This document shows, one piece after another, positions 45,778 through 53,866 of a DNA stretch of 64,000 nt. The notes under the pieces are model-generated. The model searched no databases. It saw nothing but the letters and a program-made list of their open reading frames with translations, and was not told the origin of the DNA. Source of the stretch: Flectobacillus major DSM 103 (lineage in GTDB: Bacteria > Bacteroidota > Bacteroidia > Cytophagales > Spirosomataceae). Where the stretch lies: contig NZ_KE386491.1 of the NCBI RefSeq assembly GCF_000427405.1, positions 4,101,812-4,165,811 of the forward strand, given 5' to 3'. Made by a program: the position numbers and the translations under genes. Each line of letters begins with the position of its first letter. The first letter of the stretch is position 1.

Positions 45778-47871
45778 ATGAAGAAGTTATTATTAAGTAT
45801 TTTGTTGTTATTTACTTTATCAACAATTAATTATGCTCAGAAGGTAAATCCTGCCAAATGGACATGGGCTTTGTCAAAACCCAATCCTGCTGTCGGAGAA
45901 ACTGTCGATATTATCTTTACGGTAAATATTCAAAAAGATTGGTATTTATATTCGTCAGATTTTGACCCAGATTTGGGGCCTATCGTTACTACTATTAAGC
46001 TAAAGCCCGACGAGTCTTATGAGGCTATTGGTAGCCTAAAAGCTATTAATCCTTCCAAAAAATTTGACAAAGAAATCTGGAACGGAGAATATACGTATTT
46101 TAAAGGTAAAGCCGAGTTCCGTCAGTCTGTCAAAATTCTGAAAGACAAAGTAAATATCGAGGGTAGCTATGACAGCCAATCGTGTTCAGACGTTACGGGG
46201 CAATGTGTACCTGTAAAAGGCCCTTTTTTGTTAGAAGCACTGGCTGGTTCAGGGCAAAAAAAAAATGAAGAAGAAGTAGCCAAAAAAGTTAATACAGATT
46301 CCTTAAAAGCTCTGGAGGTAGCCAAAGAGGAAGTAAAACTAGATACTATTGCTACCGAAACGGTATCGGTTACAGATACAACCACGCTTGGCAATGTATC
46401 TATTGATAGTACAGAAGAAGAGAAAACTGAAGATACTTCACTTTGGGGATTCTTTTTATTGGCTCTTGGCGGAGGCTTTGTAGCCCTGCTTACACCTTGT
46501 GTGTATCCATTAATTCCAATGACTGTATCGTATTTTACCAAGCAAAAAGGTGGTTTACAAAAAGCCTTATTGTACGGCTTTTTTATCATAGCTATTTATG
46601 TACTTTTTGGTACTATCATTGCGTATGCTTTTGGGCAGGCTGCTCCTAATTTTATCAGTACTCACTGGTTACCCAATCTCTTGTTTTTTGTAGTGTTTGT
46701 GGTATTTGGGGTGTCATTCTTGGGCTGGTTTGAAATCGTATTACCATCATCTTTTGTCAATAAAATCGACGCTCAGTCAGACAGAGGAGGTTTAGGGGGT
46801 ATTTTCTTTATGGCTTTTACCCTAGTATTAGTATCGTTTTCGTGTACTGGTCCAGTGGCGGGTACTATTCTAAGCTTGGGTTCGCAAGGGCAAATCATTC
46901 GCCCAATTATCGGAATGTTTGGTTTTGGCTTAGCATTTGCTGTTCCATTTACCTTATTTGCTATTTTTCCTAATTGGTTACAAAATTTACCAAAATCGGG
47001 TGGTTGGATGAACTCAGTGAAGGTTGTTTTGGGCTTTTTAGAACTTGCATTAGCATTGAAGTTTTTGAGTACAGCCGACCAAACCTACCACTGGCATATT
47101 CTCGACCGTGAGGTATATTTGGCAGCATGGATTGTTATATTTAGCTTAATTGGTTTATATTTATTAGGCAAAATCCAGTTGCCACACGACAGCAAGGTCG
47201 ATAAAGTAACCGTACCGAGAGCATTAATGGCTATTGCTGTTTTATCATTTGTAGTGTATATGATTCCGGGAATGTTTGGTGCTCCACTCAAAGCCTTGTC
47301 GGGCTGGTTGCCTCCAATGGAAACCCAAGATTTTGTGATTGGGGTAAAATCTGAATCGTCGGCAAGTGCAAATACTGGCGACCCCAACTTTCCGAAAAAA
47401 GTTAAATATGATGAGTTTTTGAAGTTGCCATTAGACTTACAAGGTTTTTTTGATTATAAAGAGGCATTGGCTTATGCCCAAAAAGTCAATAAACCTTTGT
47501 TTATTGATTTTACAGGACATGGTTGTGTGAATTGTCGTAAAATGGAAGCTTCAGTTTGGTCAAATCCTGCCGTGAAAAGTCGCCTAGAAAATGATTATGT
47601 AGTAGTAGCTTTGTATGTCGATGACAAAACAGAGTTGCCAAAGTCTGAATGGTATAAGTCGAAAGACGATGGTTTAGAAAAAACTAGTATTGGCGACCAA
47701 AATTTAGATTTTGAAATAACTCGTTTCAATGGCAATGCTCAGCCTTATTATTGCTTGGTAAACCCCAACGACGATGCCAAACCAATGGTAAAACCACGTG
47801 CTTATAATGAAGATATAGAGGCTTTTGTGAAGTTTTTGGACGAAGGAAAAGCTAAATTCAACAAAAAATAA
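45778..47871 (+). CDS. dsbD: Thiol:disulfide interchange protein DsbD
   Basis: 697 residues with all three DsbD parts. A signal peptide ends near NYAQ. A periplasmic N-terminal domain with its cysteine pair in SCSDVTGQCVPVKGPF comes next, then a ~100-residue acidic linker. The membrane domain has LTPCVYPLIPMTVSYF and SCTGPVAGTIL (the two redox-active cysteines). A C-terminal thioredoxin-like domain holds CVNC in FTGHGCVNCRKMEASVW. It carries electrons from cytoplasmic thioredoxin to the periplasm to reduce disulfides. It stands alone and is closed by repeat element D. Confidence 0.95.
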   Translation: MKKLLLSILLLFTLSTINYAQKVNPAKWTWALSKPNPAVGETVDIIFTVNIQKDWYLYSSDFDPDLGPIVTTIKLKPDESYEAIGSLKAINPSKKFDKEIWNGEYTYFKGKAEFRQSVKILKDKVNIEGSYDSQSCSDVTGQCVPVKGPFLLEALAGSGQKKNEEEVAKKVNTDSLKALEVAKEEVKLDTIATETVSVTDTTTLGNVSIDSTEEEKTEDTSLWGFFLLALGGGFVALLTPCVYPLIPMTVSYFTKQKGGLQKALLYGFFIIAIYVLFGTIIAYAFGQAAPNFISTHWLPNLLFFVVFVVFGVSFLGWFEIVLPSSFVNKIDAQSDRGGLGGIFFMAFTLVLVSFSCTGPVAGTILSLGSQGQIIRPIIGMFGFGLAFAVPFTLFAIFPNWLQNLPKSGGWMNSVKVVLGFLELALALKFLSTADQTYHWHILDREVYLAAWIVIFSLIGLYLLGKIQLPHDSKVDKVTVPRALMAIAVLSFVVYMIPGMFGAPLKALSGWLPPMETQDFVIGVKSESSASANTGDPNFPKKVKYDEFLKLPLDLQGFFDYKEALAYAQKVNKPLFIDFTGHGCVNCRKMEASVWSNPAVKSRLENDYVVVALYVDDKTELPKSEWYKSKDDGLEKTSIGDQNLDFEITRFNGNAQPYYCLVNPNDDAKPMVKPRAYNEDIEAFVKFLDEGKAKFNKK

Positions 47872-47895
47872 ATCAAGGATATTTTCTACGGAAAA

Positions 47896-48162
47896 TATGA
47901 CTTATCTCAAATTTAGTGATATGAGTGATTATTTTTGAATATGATTTTCGCCAGTAGAGATGCAATGCTTTGCGGCTAAAGGTGTGTCATTATACAAAAG
48001 GCGTTCGGAATTAGTTTTTCGAACGCCTTTTGCATGAATATCCCCTAATTTTCTATCATTTGAGCAATTGGCCAGCCTCTTTAAGGTGTACTTGACAACC
48101 TTATGAATCAACACCAATAGGTGGTCTCTTTTAATATTACCTAAAATTCGGGATGACTCATA
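47896..48162 (+). repeat. Terminator-bearing repeat element, copy D (about 267 bp)
   Basis: Its left end ATGACTTATCTCAAATTTAG is a worn version of the family end; its right end, inverted, reads ATGAGTCATCCCGAATTTTAG. The body aligns with copy B over nearly the whole length, but the hairpin stem sequence is different. It starts about 25 bases after the dsbD stop and ends 13 bases before the DUF2905 stop, so it fills the convergent gap. Confidence 0.75.
47995..48032. terminator. Hairpin terminator inside repeat element D
   Basis: CAAAAGGCGTTCG (47995-48007) with CGAACGCCTTTTG (48020-48032), a 13-bp perfect stem, loop of 12. T4 only, so weaker than those in A-C. Confidence 0.7.
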
Positions 48163-48174
48163 TTTTACTTTTTC

Positions 48175-48402
48175 CTAAGAGTTGAGTTTGTTAAAAAGCC
48201 ATACAACAAGATTGATAAAACCCGTAATAAGCAAGCACGTAGTAATAGGAATGTACAAATTGAAATGTTCTTTTTCAATCCGAATATCGCCAGGAAGTCG
48301 GCCAAGCCATTGTAATTTGTTGTGGAAAAAATAGATAACTACACCTCCCAAAATCAAGAAAGCTCCAATACTGATGAGTAATTTGCCAAGATGTTCGTTC
48401 AT
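48175..48402 (-). CDS. DUF2905 family small membrane protein
   Basis: 75 residues, two transmembrane helices (about 5-27 and 48-70) with the family signature LGRLPGDIRIEKEHFNLYIPITTCLLI between them. DUF2905 proteins are widespread and uncharacterised. Length is normal for the family. It converges on dsbD with repeat element D between. Confidence 0.9.
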   Translation of the reverse strand: MNEHLGKLLISIGAFLILGGVVIYFFHNKLQWLGRLPGDIRIEKEHFNLYIPITTCLLITGFINLVVWLFNKLNS

Positions 48403-48660
48403 TTAAAACTCAATAATAAATTTATCTATAAAAAACCAAAGTTATAACATAAGCTAACTATTGATAAAATTACTATAAAAGGTGACATTTAGAACTAAAT
48501 TCAGTCAAAATGCTATGTAAAAAGTAGTATTCTATAAAGTGATAGAAAAAAAACTCGAAAAGCTTTTGTTGCACTAAGCTGTTTTTTTCGATGTTTGTAA
48601 GTTTTCAGGCACAGAAATTGTACTACTTTATTGTAACAAACTACAACATAGCCTGAAATT

Positions 48661-49266
48661 ATGGATAACAATGAAATCTATGAATTACTACTCAACAATA
48701 CCGTTTATGAAATCCTAAATGCAGATTATATATTTACTCAAGTTTTTGAACAAAAAAAGCAAGCGTTGACACTTCGCAATTGGGTAATAGGATACTTCGT
48801 AGATATGTACGAGCAAACATTACAAAGGAAATATCTTTTTAATGATAGAAAAAATATACTATTGGCTACCCAACTCCATGCCGAAGGATTGATATATTTG
48901 AATGTAGAAAAACTGTCAATCTACAAACAGTTTTTTTTGCGTTATCCACAATTTGTCCAATTATTGCCTGTTAATTGTCCAATAGAGGCTATTCAATGGC
49001 AAGAAAACCATATTTCACCATTGGCACATATTTTACTCAACAAATTGTCGTTTGAGCATTTAGTGGTTTTATCCACTATCAAAACGCCAATAAAGAGGGC
49101 ATTTTATGAAATCGAAATTATCAAAAACAACTGGACTGTCGATGAACTGCAGTGGGCTATCAGTCATTTTATTTTTGAACAGACAGGCTTAGAAATCGAC
49201 GATAAAGAAGCACTATTGCAAAGTTATATCCACAAAATCCATTATGATGAAGCTGATTTTAGCTAA
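48661..49266 (+). CDS. Lone DUF1016-N-terminal-like (YhcG N-terminal) protein
   Basis: 201 residues with no signal peptide or membrane segment. Three blocks match the order of the DUF1016 N-terminal domain: LRNWVIGYFVDMYEQ (40-54), then YLNVEKLSIYKQFFLRYPQ (about 79-97), then LLNKLSFEHLVVLSTIKTPIKRAFYEIEIIKNNWTVDELQWAI (126-168). In YhcG-type proteins a PD-(D/E)XK nuclease domain follows; here the protein ends without it, in a proper stop. No restriction genes are nearby. The stop overlaps that of the opposing gene by four bases. Identification is by pattern and needs a profile search. Confidence 0.5.
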   Translation: MDNNEIYELLLNNTVYEILNADYIFTQVFEQKKQALTLRNWVIGYFVDMYEQTLQRKYLFNDRKNILLATQLHAEGLIYLNVEKLSIYKQFFLRYPQFVQLLPVNCPIEAIQWQENHISPLAHILLNKLSFEHLVVLSTIKTPIKRAFYEIEIIKNNWTVDELQWAISHFIFEQTGLEIDDKEALLQSYIHKIHYDEADFS

Positions 49267-49748
49267 AGCATCATTCGTAATCTATTGACAGCCTGCTGTT
49301 CTTGCCGAATAAGTCGCTCTAGCTCATCTTCAAACAGGCTTGATTTAGCGGCTAAAAAGACTGTACTAGGGTATCCACAAAACTTTAGGAAAGACAACCT
49401 TACTCTTTCAAGGTGGTAGTCGGAACTAATAACCACAGCTACCTCGGGATTATGCCTTTCCAAAACTCGTTTACATAACTGAGCATCTTCAATGGTATTT
49501 TCGCTCAAAATAAACTCTAGGAACTGCTCGTGAGGAATACCATTTTCAAGTAAAAAATTTTGTAGATATTGGGCATGTGGGTAATCGCTTGTATTGAAAT
49601 GATTGCCAAAGCCACCTGTACAAAGAATTTTGAAATCAGGATTATATTTTAAAAAATTCAGAGCCGTTAACAGCCTATCAAAGGCAATATGCGTTAATTC
49701 GCCATCATGTGTATTGTTTGCTCCGCAGATAATCAAGATTCCGTTCAT
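49263..49748 (-). CDS. YdcF/SanA-like DUF218 domain protein
   Basis: 161 residues. DUF218 pattern: a first strand ILIICGANNTHDG, FKILCTGGFGNHFN, an acidic pair in LSENTIEDAQLCKRVLE and VVISSDYHLERVRLSF. This Rossmann-like family has a possible nucleotide- or cofactor-binding site; some members affect envelope integrity, but the reaction is not known. Here no transmembrane helix is present, unlike SanA, so it may be cytoplasmic. Convergent with the DUF1016-like gene. Confidence 0.82.
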   Translation of the reverse strand: MNGILIICGANNTHDGELTHIAFDRLLTALNFLKYNPDFKILCTGGFGNHFNTSDYPHAQYLQNFLLENGIPHEQFLEFILSENTIEDAQLCKRVLERHNPEVAVVISSDYHLERVRLSFLKFCGYPSTVFLAAKSSLFEDELERLIRQEQQAVNRLRMML

Positions 49749-49901
49749 AAGATAAAAATTATAGATTGAGAGACCCGAACATTTCTCAAAGATAATTCAA
49801 ATTTATGGAATGACTCAAGGATTCAAAAAGGGTATTTTGTTTTACACAAACCCACAAGACCAATCCCCACAAATTATCTTCTCCCCAAAGCTTTTCTTTA
49901 T

Positions 49902-49909
49902 TACCTTTG
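49902..49909 (+). promoter_or_regulatory. -7 element of the PaaE-like reductase gene
   Basis: TACCTTTG matches TAnnTTTG; no TTG is well placed upstream. A small hairpin (TTTTGGC / GCCAAAA near 49917-49935) follows at the start of the predicted ~140-base leader. Confidence 0.4.
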
Positions 49910-50065
49910 CACTGCCTTTTGGCCATGTGCCAAAAACAAGATATTTAGCAGAAACCTAAACTTGTCGGCTTTAGATTTGTTATCAATAGATTCATTGAAA
50001 TATATTGGAGATACTAGCATGCCTACCACTTCTCCAATTTTATGTAACATCAAACATCCATATTA

Positions 50066-51130
50066 ATGAGTGCAAAATACTTTCATTTGACCGTAAAGGA
50101 GATTATCGACGAAACTCCCGATACCAAAACCTTTTCATTCTGGCATCCTATCCATCAGGCAATTAGCTATAAAGCAGGGCAGTTTTTGACACTCATTCCA
50201 GAAATAGAGGGAAAAAAAGTTCGTCGTAGTTATTCGATGTCGAGTTCTCCCAACAAAGATGCTTCTCTGGCCGTAACAATTAAGCGAGTACCTGGGGGGC
50301 TGGTTTCTAATTATTTATGCGACAACCTCAAAGTGGGCGATGCTATCGAAACGATGGAGCCTATGGGGCATTTTGTTATAGAACCAAACCCTACCAAAGA
50401 ACGTGTTATCGTATTATTTGGTGGTGGCTCAGGCATAACACCTTTGATGTCTATTGCTAAGTCGGTATTGCCTGTCGAAACCAAAACAAAGGTGTATTTG
50501 GTGTATGGTTCAAGAAATGAAGAAAATATTATTTTCAAAAAACAACTAGACGAACTCGAAGCTCAATATAGTAATCGATTCAAAGTTTTACATGTACTTA
50601 GTCAACCATCTTATACTTGGATAGGGTATAAAACCCGTATCAATCAGGCATCGGCGGTTACTTTTTTGAAGCAGGATTTTGCTATTGATATTGCCAAAGC
50701 TGAGTATTATTTGTGTGGGCCAGAAGGTATGATGCAACACGTGGAGGCAGCTATCAAAATTTTTGGAGTAACCGACAACCAAATACATAAAGAGCATTTC
50801 TTTTCGGCACATGACGAAAAAGCAATGGAAGATGAAGACGAAGCAGGTAGCCTAAAAGAACAAACTATTACGATTCAGTACGAAGGCAATGATTATACCG
50901 TAGTAGTAAAACCTCACGAAACCATTTTGGATGCTGCCCTTCGTGACGATATCGACTTGCCATATTCTTGTCAGGCGGGTATGTGTACGGCTTGTATGGG
51001 CAAATGTATTGCAGGTAAAGTGAGTATGGACGAAGAAGATGGCCTTACCGATAATGAAATCAAACAAGGCTATATTTTGACTTGTGTGGCTCATCCAACT
51101 AGCTCGGGCGTAGTAATTGAAATAGATTAG
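50066..51130 (+). CDS. Ferredoxin-NADP reductase-like oxidoreductase with C-terminal [2Fe-2S] domain (PaaE type)
   Basis: 354 residues in three domains. An FAD domain (1-100) carries RRSYSMSSSP. An NAD(P) domain (about 105-235) carries LFGGGSGITPLMSIAKSVL and YYLCGPEGMM. A plant-type ferredoxin domain (about 265-354) has cysteines C302, C307, C310 and C340. It passes electrons from NAD(P)H through FAD to the iron-sulfur centre and on to an oxygenase or desaturase. No phenylacetate genes are nearby, so the partner is unknown. Followed by an exceptional 23-bp inverted repeat. Confidence 0.92.
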   Translation: MSAKYFHLTVKEIIDETPDTKTFSFWHPIHQAISYKAGQFLTLIPEIEGKKVRRSYSMSSSPNKDASLAVTIKRVPGGLVSNYLCDNLKVGDAIETMEPMGHFVIEPNPTKERVIVLFGGGSGITPLMSIAKSVLPVETKTKVYLVYGSRNEENIIFKKQLDELEAQYSNRFKVLHVLSQPSYTWIGYKTRINQASAVTFLKQDFAIDIAKAEYYLCGPEGMMQHVEAAIKIFGVTDNQIHKEHFFSAHDEKAMEDEDEAGSLKEQTITIQYEGNDYTVVVKPHETILDAALRDDIDLPYSCQAGMCTACMGKCIAGKVSMDEEDGLTDNEIKQGYILTCVAHPTSSGVVIEID

Positions 51131-51135
51131 AATTA

Positions 51136-51193
51136 GTTACCAACAAAAGTTATCCACAGTATTATAGAAATGTGGATAACTTTTGTTGGTAAC
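51136..51193 (+). repeat. 23-bp perfect inverted repeat with two DnaA boxes
   Basis: Arms 51136-51158 and 51171-51193 are perfectly complementary; the loop is 12 bases. Each arm contains TTATCCACA, the exact DnaA-box consensus, in opposite orientations. It begins five bases after the reductase stop. No T run follows. It could be an mRNA 3' hairpin, a DnaA-binding site, or both. Confidence 0.7.
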
Positions 51194-51730
51194 CTTTGTG
51201 AATGAAATAATTAGCGGGCTAAATACTTGTTAGTCAGTAGATAAATAAAAGTTGAGCCTAGTTTGTATCATATTCTATAGAAAAAATAAAAAATGGTTTC
51301 AAAAATTTACTAGTACAAATCACCAATAGTGCATATTTCTGAAACCTATTTTATCAAAGAGAAGTCAAACAAAGCGGTTTAAGATGCTTATCTAATTTTA
51401 GGGAAAGCATGCCGTCAAAATATTCTAAGTTTGACAACGTTTATTGCAAACAAAAGACTAGGTTATTAGTTGCTTGCTCGAAGTTCGTTGCTCATGAGGG
51501 AACTTTTCTATAGAGAAGTTTGTCTGGCAGTTATAACCGATGTTAGTCATTTGCTAAAAAATGTTAGTAGTTCTCAAATTTTGCAAGTAGCTTTGAGCCA
51601 AAATAGAGCTAATAGGTATAATAAGCAAGTAGCAAACAATTAGGTTATATAAGATTATAAAGATAAAGTTTTCACTAACCATTAATGTATACAATCATTA
51701 GTTCTATTTAAAAAATATCACTAGAAAGTT
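51194..51730. other. AT-rich intergenic stretch upstream of purF
   Basis: Over 500 bases without a coding frame, tRNA or further DnaA box. No purine riboswitch or clear PurR-type palindrome was recognised. Confidence 0.4.
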
Positions 51731-51731
51731 C

Positions 51732-51763
51732 TTGGTATTGTCGAGATTTTCTACCTAATTTTG
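51732..51763 (+). promoter_or_regulatory. purF promoter
   Basis: TTG (51732-51734) and TAATTTTG (51756-51763), 21-base spacer. The leader is about 145 bases, AT-rich. Confidence 0.6.
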
Positions 51764-51916
51764 TTTACTGAAAATTAACCCATCGTTAACCCTCTATTAA
51801 TCCAGATTTTATTGCGAAATTTTATAAAACCACTTGAATTATTATAAAATGGTTTAAGGAGTACTATTTTTTTTGAATAAGGCTCAACAAACGCAAAATA
51901 ACTACAAAGTAAGGTC

Positions 51917-53809
51917 ATGTCTGACGCAATCAAACACGAGTGTGGTATAGCACTCATCCGTCTCCGAAAAGACTATCAGTACTATATTAATAAGTACGGC
52001 ACACCCTTGTACGGTATTAATAAGCTTTACCTAATGATGGAAAAGCAAGTAAACCGAGGGCAAGATGGTGCAGGAGTAGCCAACATCAAAATTGATGTTC
52101 CCGCTGGGCATAGGTATATTAGCCGATACCGCTCCGTCGAACAAAATGCTGTAGCTGATATCTTTGGGAAAATTTACAAAAAGTTTCGTAAGGGTCTTAA
52201 AGACCACAAAGACAAAGGAAGAGATGCCAAATGGATTCAAGAGAATGTGGCGTTTTCTGGCGAAGTTTTCTTAGGGCATTTGCGTTATGGAACGCACGGC
52301 CAGAATGAAATAGAAAACTGCCACCCAATGTTAAGGCAAAACAACTGGAGAAGCCGAAATTTGGTTGTTGCTGGGAACTTTAACATGACCAACGTAGAGG
52401 AGCTATTTGATAAGCTCGTTTCGCTTGGACAACACCCCAAAGAAAAGGTAGACACTGTTACGGTAATGGAAAAAATAGGTCACTTTCTTGATGAAGAAAA
52501 CCAACGCCAATTTGATTTCCATAAACACAGCTACGAAAATCCTGAATTGTCGGATGTAATAGAAGACAATATCGATTTACAAAGAGTTCTTCAACGTTCT
52601 TGTAGAGATTTTGACGGTGGATATGCCATGTGTGGTGTTACCGGACACGGTTCGGCCTTTGTGGCTCGTGACCCTTCGGGTATTCGCCCAGCTTATTGGT
52701 ACGCCGACGACGAAGTGGTAGTGGTTGCTTCTGAAAAACAAGCTATCAAAACATCGTTCAACTGTAATTATGAGGACATACAGGAGGTTCAGCCAGGTCA
52801 TGCACTGATTATCAACAAGCGTGGTGATTATGCTGAAAAGAAATTTATAGAACCGCTAGAAAAGAAATCATGTAGTTTTGAAAGAATTTATTTCTCTCGT
52901 GCTTCAGACCCCGATATTTATGCCGAACGTAAGCAATTAGGCCGTTTGGTAATCCCACAAGTACTCGAAGAGGTTAATTACGACCTAAAAAATACCGTAT
53001 TTTCGTATATTCCAAATACTGCCGAAACAGCATTCTTAGGAATGATTGAAGGCTTGGAAGACTATTTGGCCAAAGAACGCAAGAAAGCTATTATGGAAGG
53101 CGGTCTTGCCGAAAAAGCTTTGGAAGAGTTATTGACTTTCCGCCCAAGGGTTGAAAAGTTGATTTCTAAAGACGTTAAGTTGCGTACCTTTATTACCAAC
53201 GATGCCGACCGTAACGACATGGTGTCGCATGTTTATGATACAACGTATGAAGTAATCAAAAAAGGCGTAGACAATGTTGTATTGATCGATGACTCGATTG
53301 TGCGTGGTACAACCTTAGAGCGTTCTATTTTGAAGCTTTTAGATAAACTAGGCCCTAAAAAGATTGTGATTGTATCGTCTGCTCCACAAATTCGCTACCC
53401 AGACTGCTATGGTATCGATATGTCACGTATGAAAGACTTTGTGGCTTTCCGTGCAGCTTATGAGCTATTGCACGAGCGTGGTATGGACGATGTATTAGAG
53501 GATACCCTCGGACGTTGTTTGAGTGCCTTAGAGTTGGGACAATCGGCTTCACAAAACTTTGTAAAAGCTATTTATGAGCCATTTACACAAGAAGAAATCG
53601 CTGCTAAAATTGCTGATATAGTAAAACCTAAAGACCTAACCGCTGATTTGGCTATTGTGTATCAAACGGTATCTAGCTTGAACAAAGCTTGTCCAAATAA
53701 TTTAGGTGATTGGTATTTCACTGGAAACTATCCAACTCCTGGAGGAAACAAGGTGGTTAATAAAGCCTTCGTAAACTTCATGAAAGGTGTTGAAATTAGA
53801 GCATATTAG
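51917..53809 (+). CDS. purF: Amidophosphoribosyltransferase, long Bacteroidota form
   Basis: 630 residues, longer than E. coli PurF (505). It makes phosphoribosylamine from PRPP and glutamine, the first committed purine step. The N-terminal glutaminase has its nucleophile at C9 (HECGIALI), so an eight-residue propeptide must be removed, as in B. subtilis PurF. GHLRYGTHGQNEIENCHP and VVAGNFNMTN follow. The transferase half holds CSFERIYFSRASD and the PRPP loop VVLIDDSIVRGTT (D458, D459). Extra length lies in inserts in both domains and a ~90-residue tail. Confidence 0.93.
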   Translation: MSDAIKHECGIALIRLRKDYQYYINKYGTPLYGINKLYLMMEKQVNRGQDGAGVANIKIDVPAGHRYISRYRSVEQNAVADIFGKIYKKFRKGLKDHKDKGRDAKWIQENVAFSGEVFLGHLRYGTHGQNEIENCHPMLRQNNWRSRNLVVAGNFNMTNVEELFDKLVSLGQHPKEKVDTVTVMEKIGHFLDEENQRQFDFHKHSYENPELSDVIEDNIDLQRVLQRSCRDFDGGYAMCGVTGHGSAFVARDPSGIRPAYWYADDEVVVVASEKQAIKTSFNCNYEDIQEVQPGHALIINKRGDYAEKKFIEPLEKKSCSFERIYFSRASDPDIYAERKQLGRLVIPQVLEEVNYDLKNTVFSYIPNTAETAFLGMIEGLEDYLAKERKKAIMEGGLAEKALEELLTFRPRVEKLISKDVKLRTFITNDADRNDMVSHVYDTTYEVIKKGVDNVVLIDDSIVRGTTLERSILKLLDKLGPKKIVIVSSAPQIRYPDCYGIDMSRMKDFVAFRAAYELLHERGMDDVLEDTLGRCLSALELGQSASQNFVKAIYEPFTQEEIAAKIADIVKPKDLTADLAIVYQTVSSLNKACPNNLGDWYFTGNYPTPGGNKVVNKAFVNFMKGVEIRAY

Positions 53810-53832
53810 TCTTGAACTGAACAAGTATATAT

Positions 53833-53866
53833 AAAGGAAGCCCCATAACGGGGCTTCCTTTATTTT
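53833..53866. terminator. Bidirectional terminator of purF
   Basis: AAAGGAAGCCCC / GGGGCTTCCTTT, a 12-bp stem with loop of 5 and a T-rich tail. Also ends the converging prmC, whose stop lies within it. Confidence 0.8.

Noticed and set aside
46167-46589. 140-codon frame antisense to dsbD
   Set aside because: Serine-rich mirror of the acidic linker of dsbD; not coding-like.
48661-49266. Active restriction or defence island around the DUF1016-like gene
   Set aside because: Neighbours are ordinary (DUF2905, YdcF-like, reductase); no methylase, helicase or toxin gene visible.
51131-51916. Replication origin (oriC)
   Set aside because: Two DnaA boxes in one hairpin but no cluster of boxes, no dnaA/dnaN or other origin-linked genes nearby.
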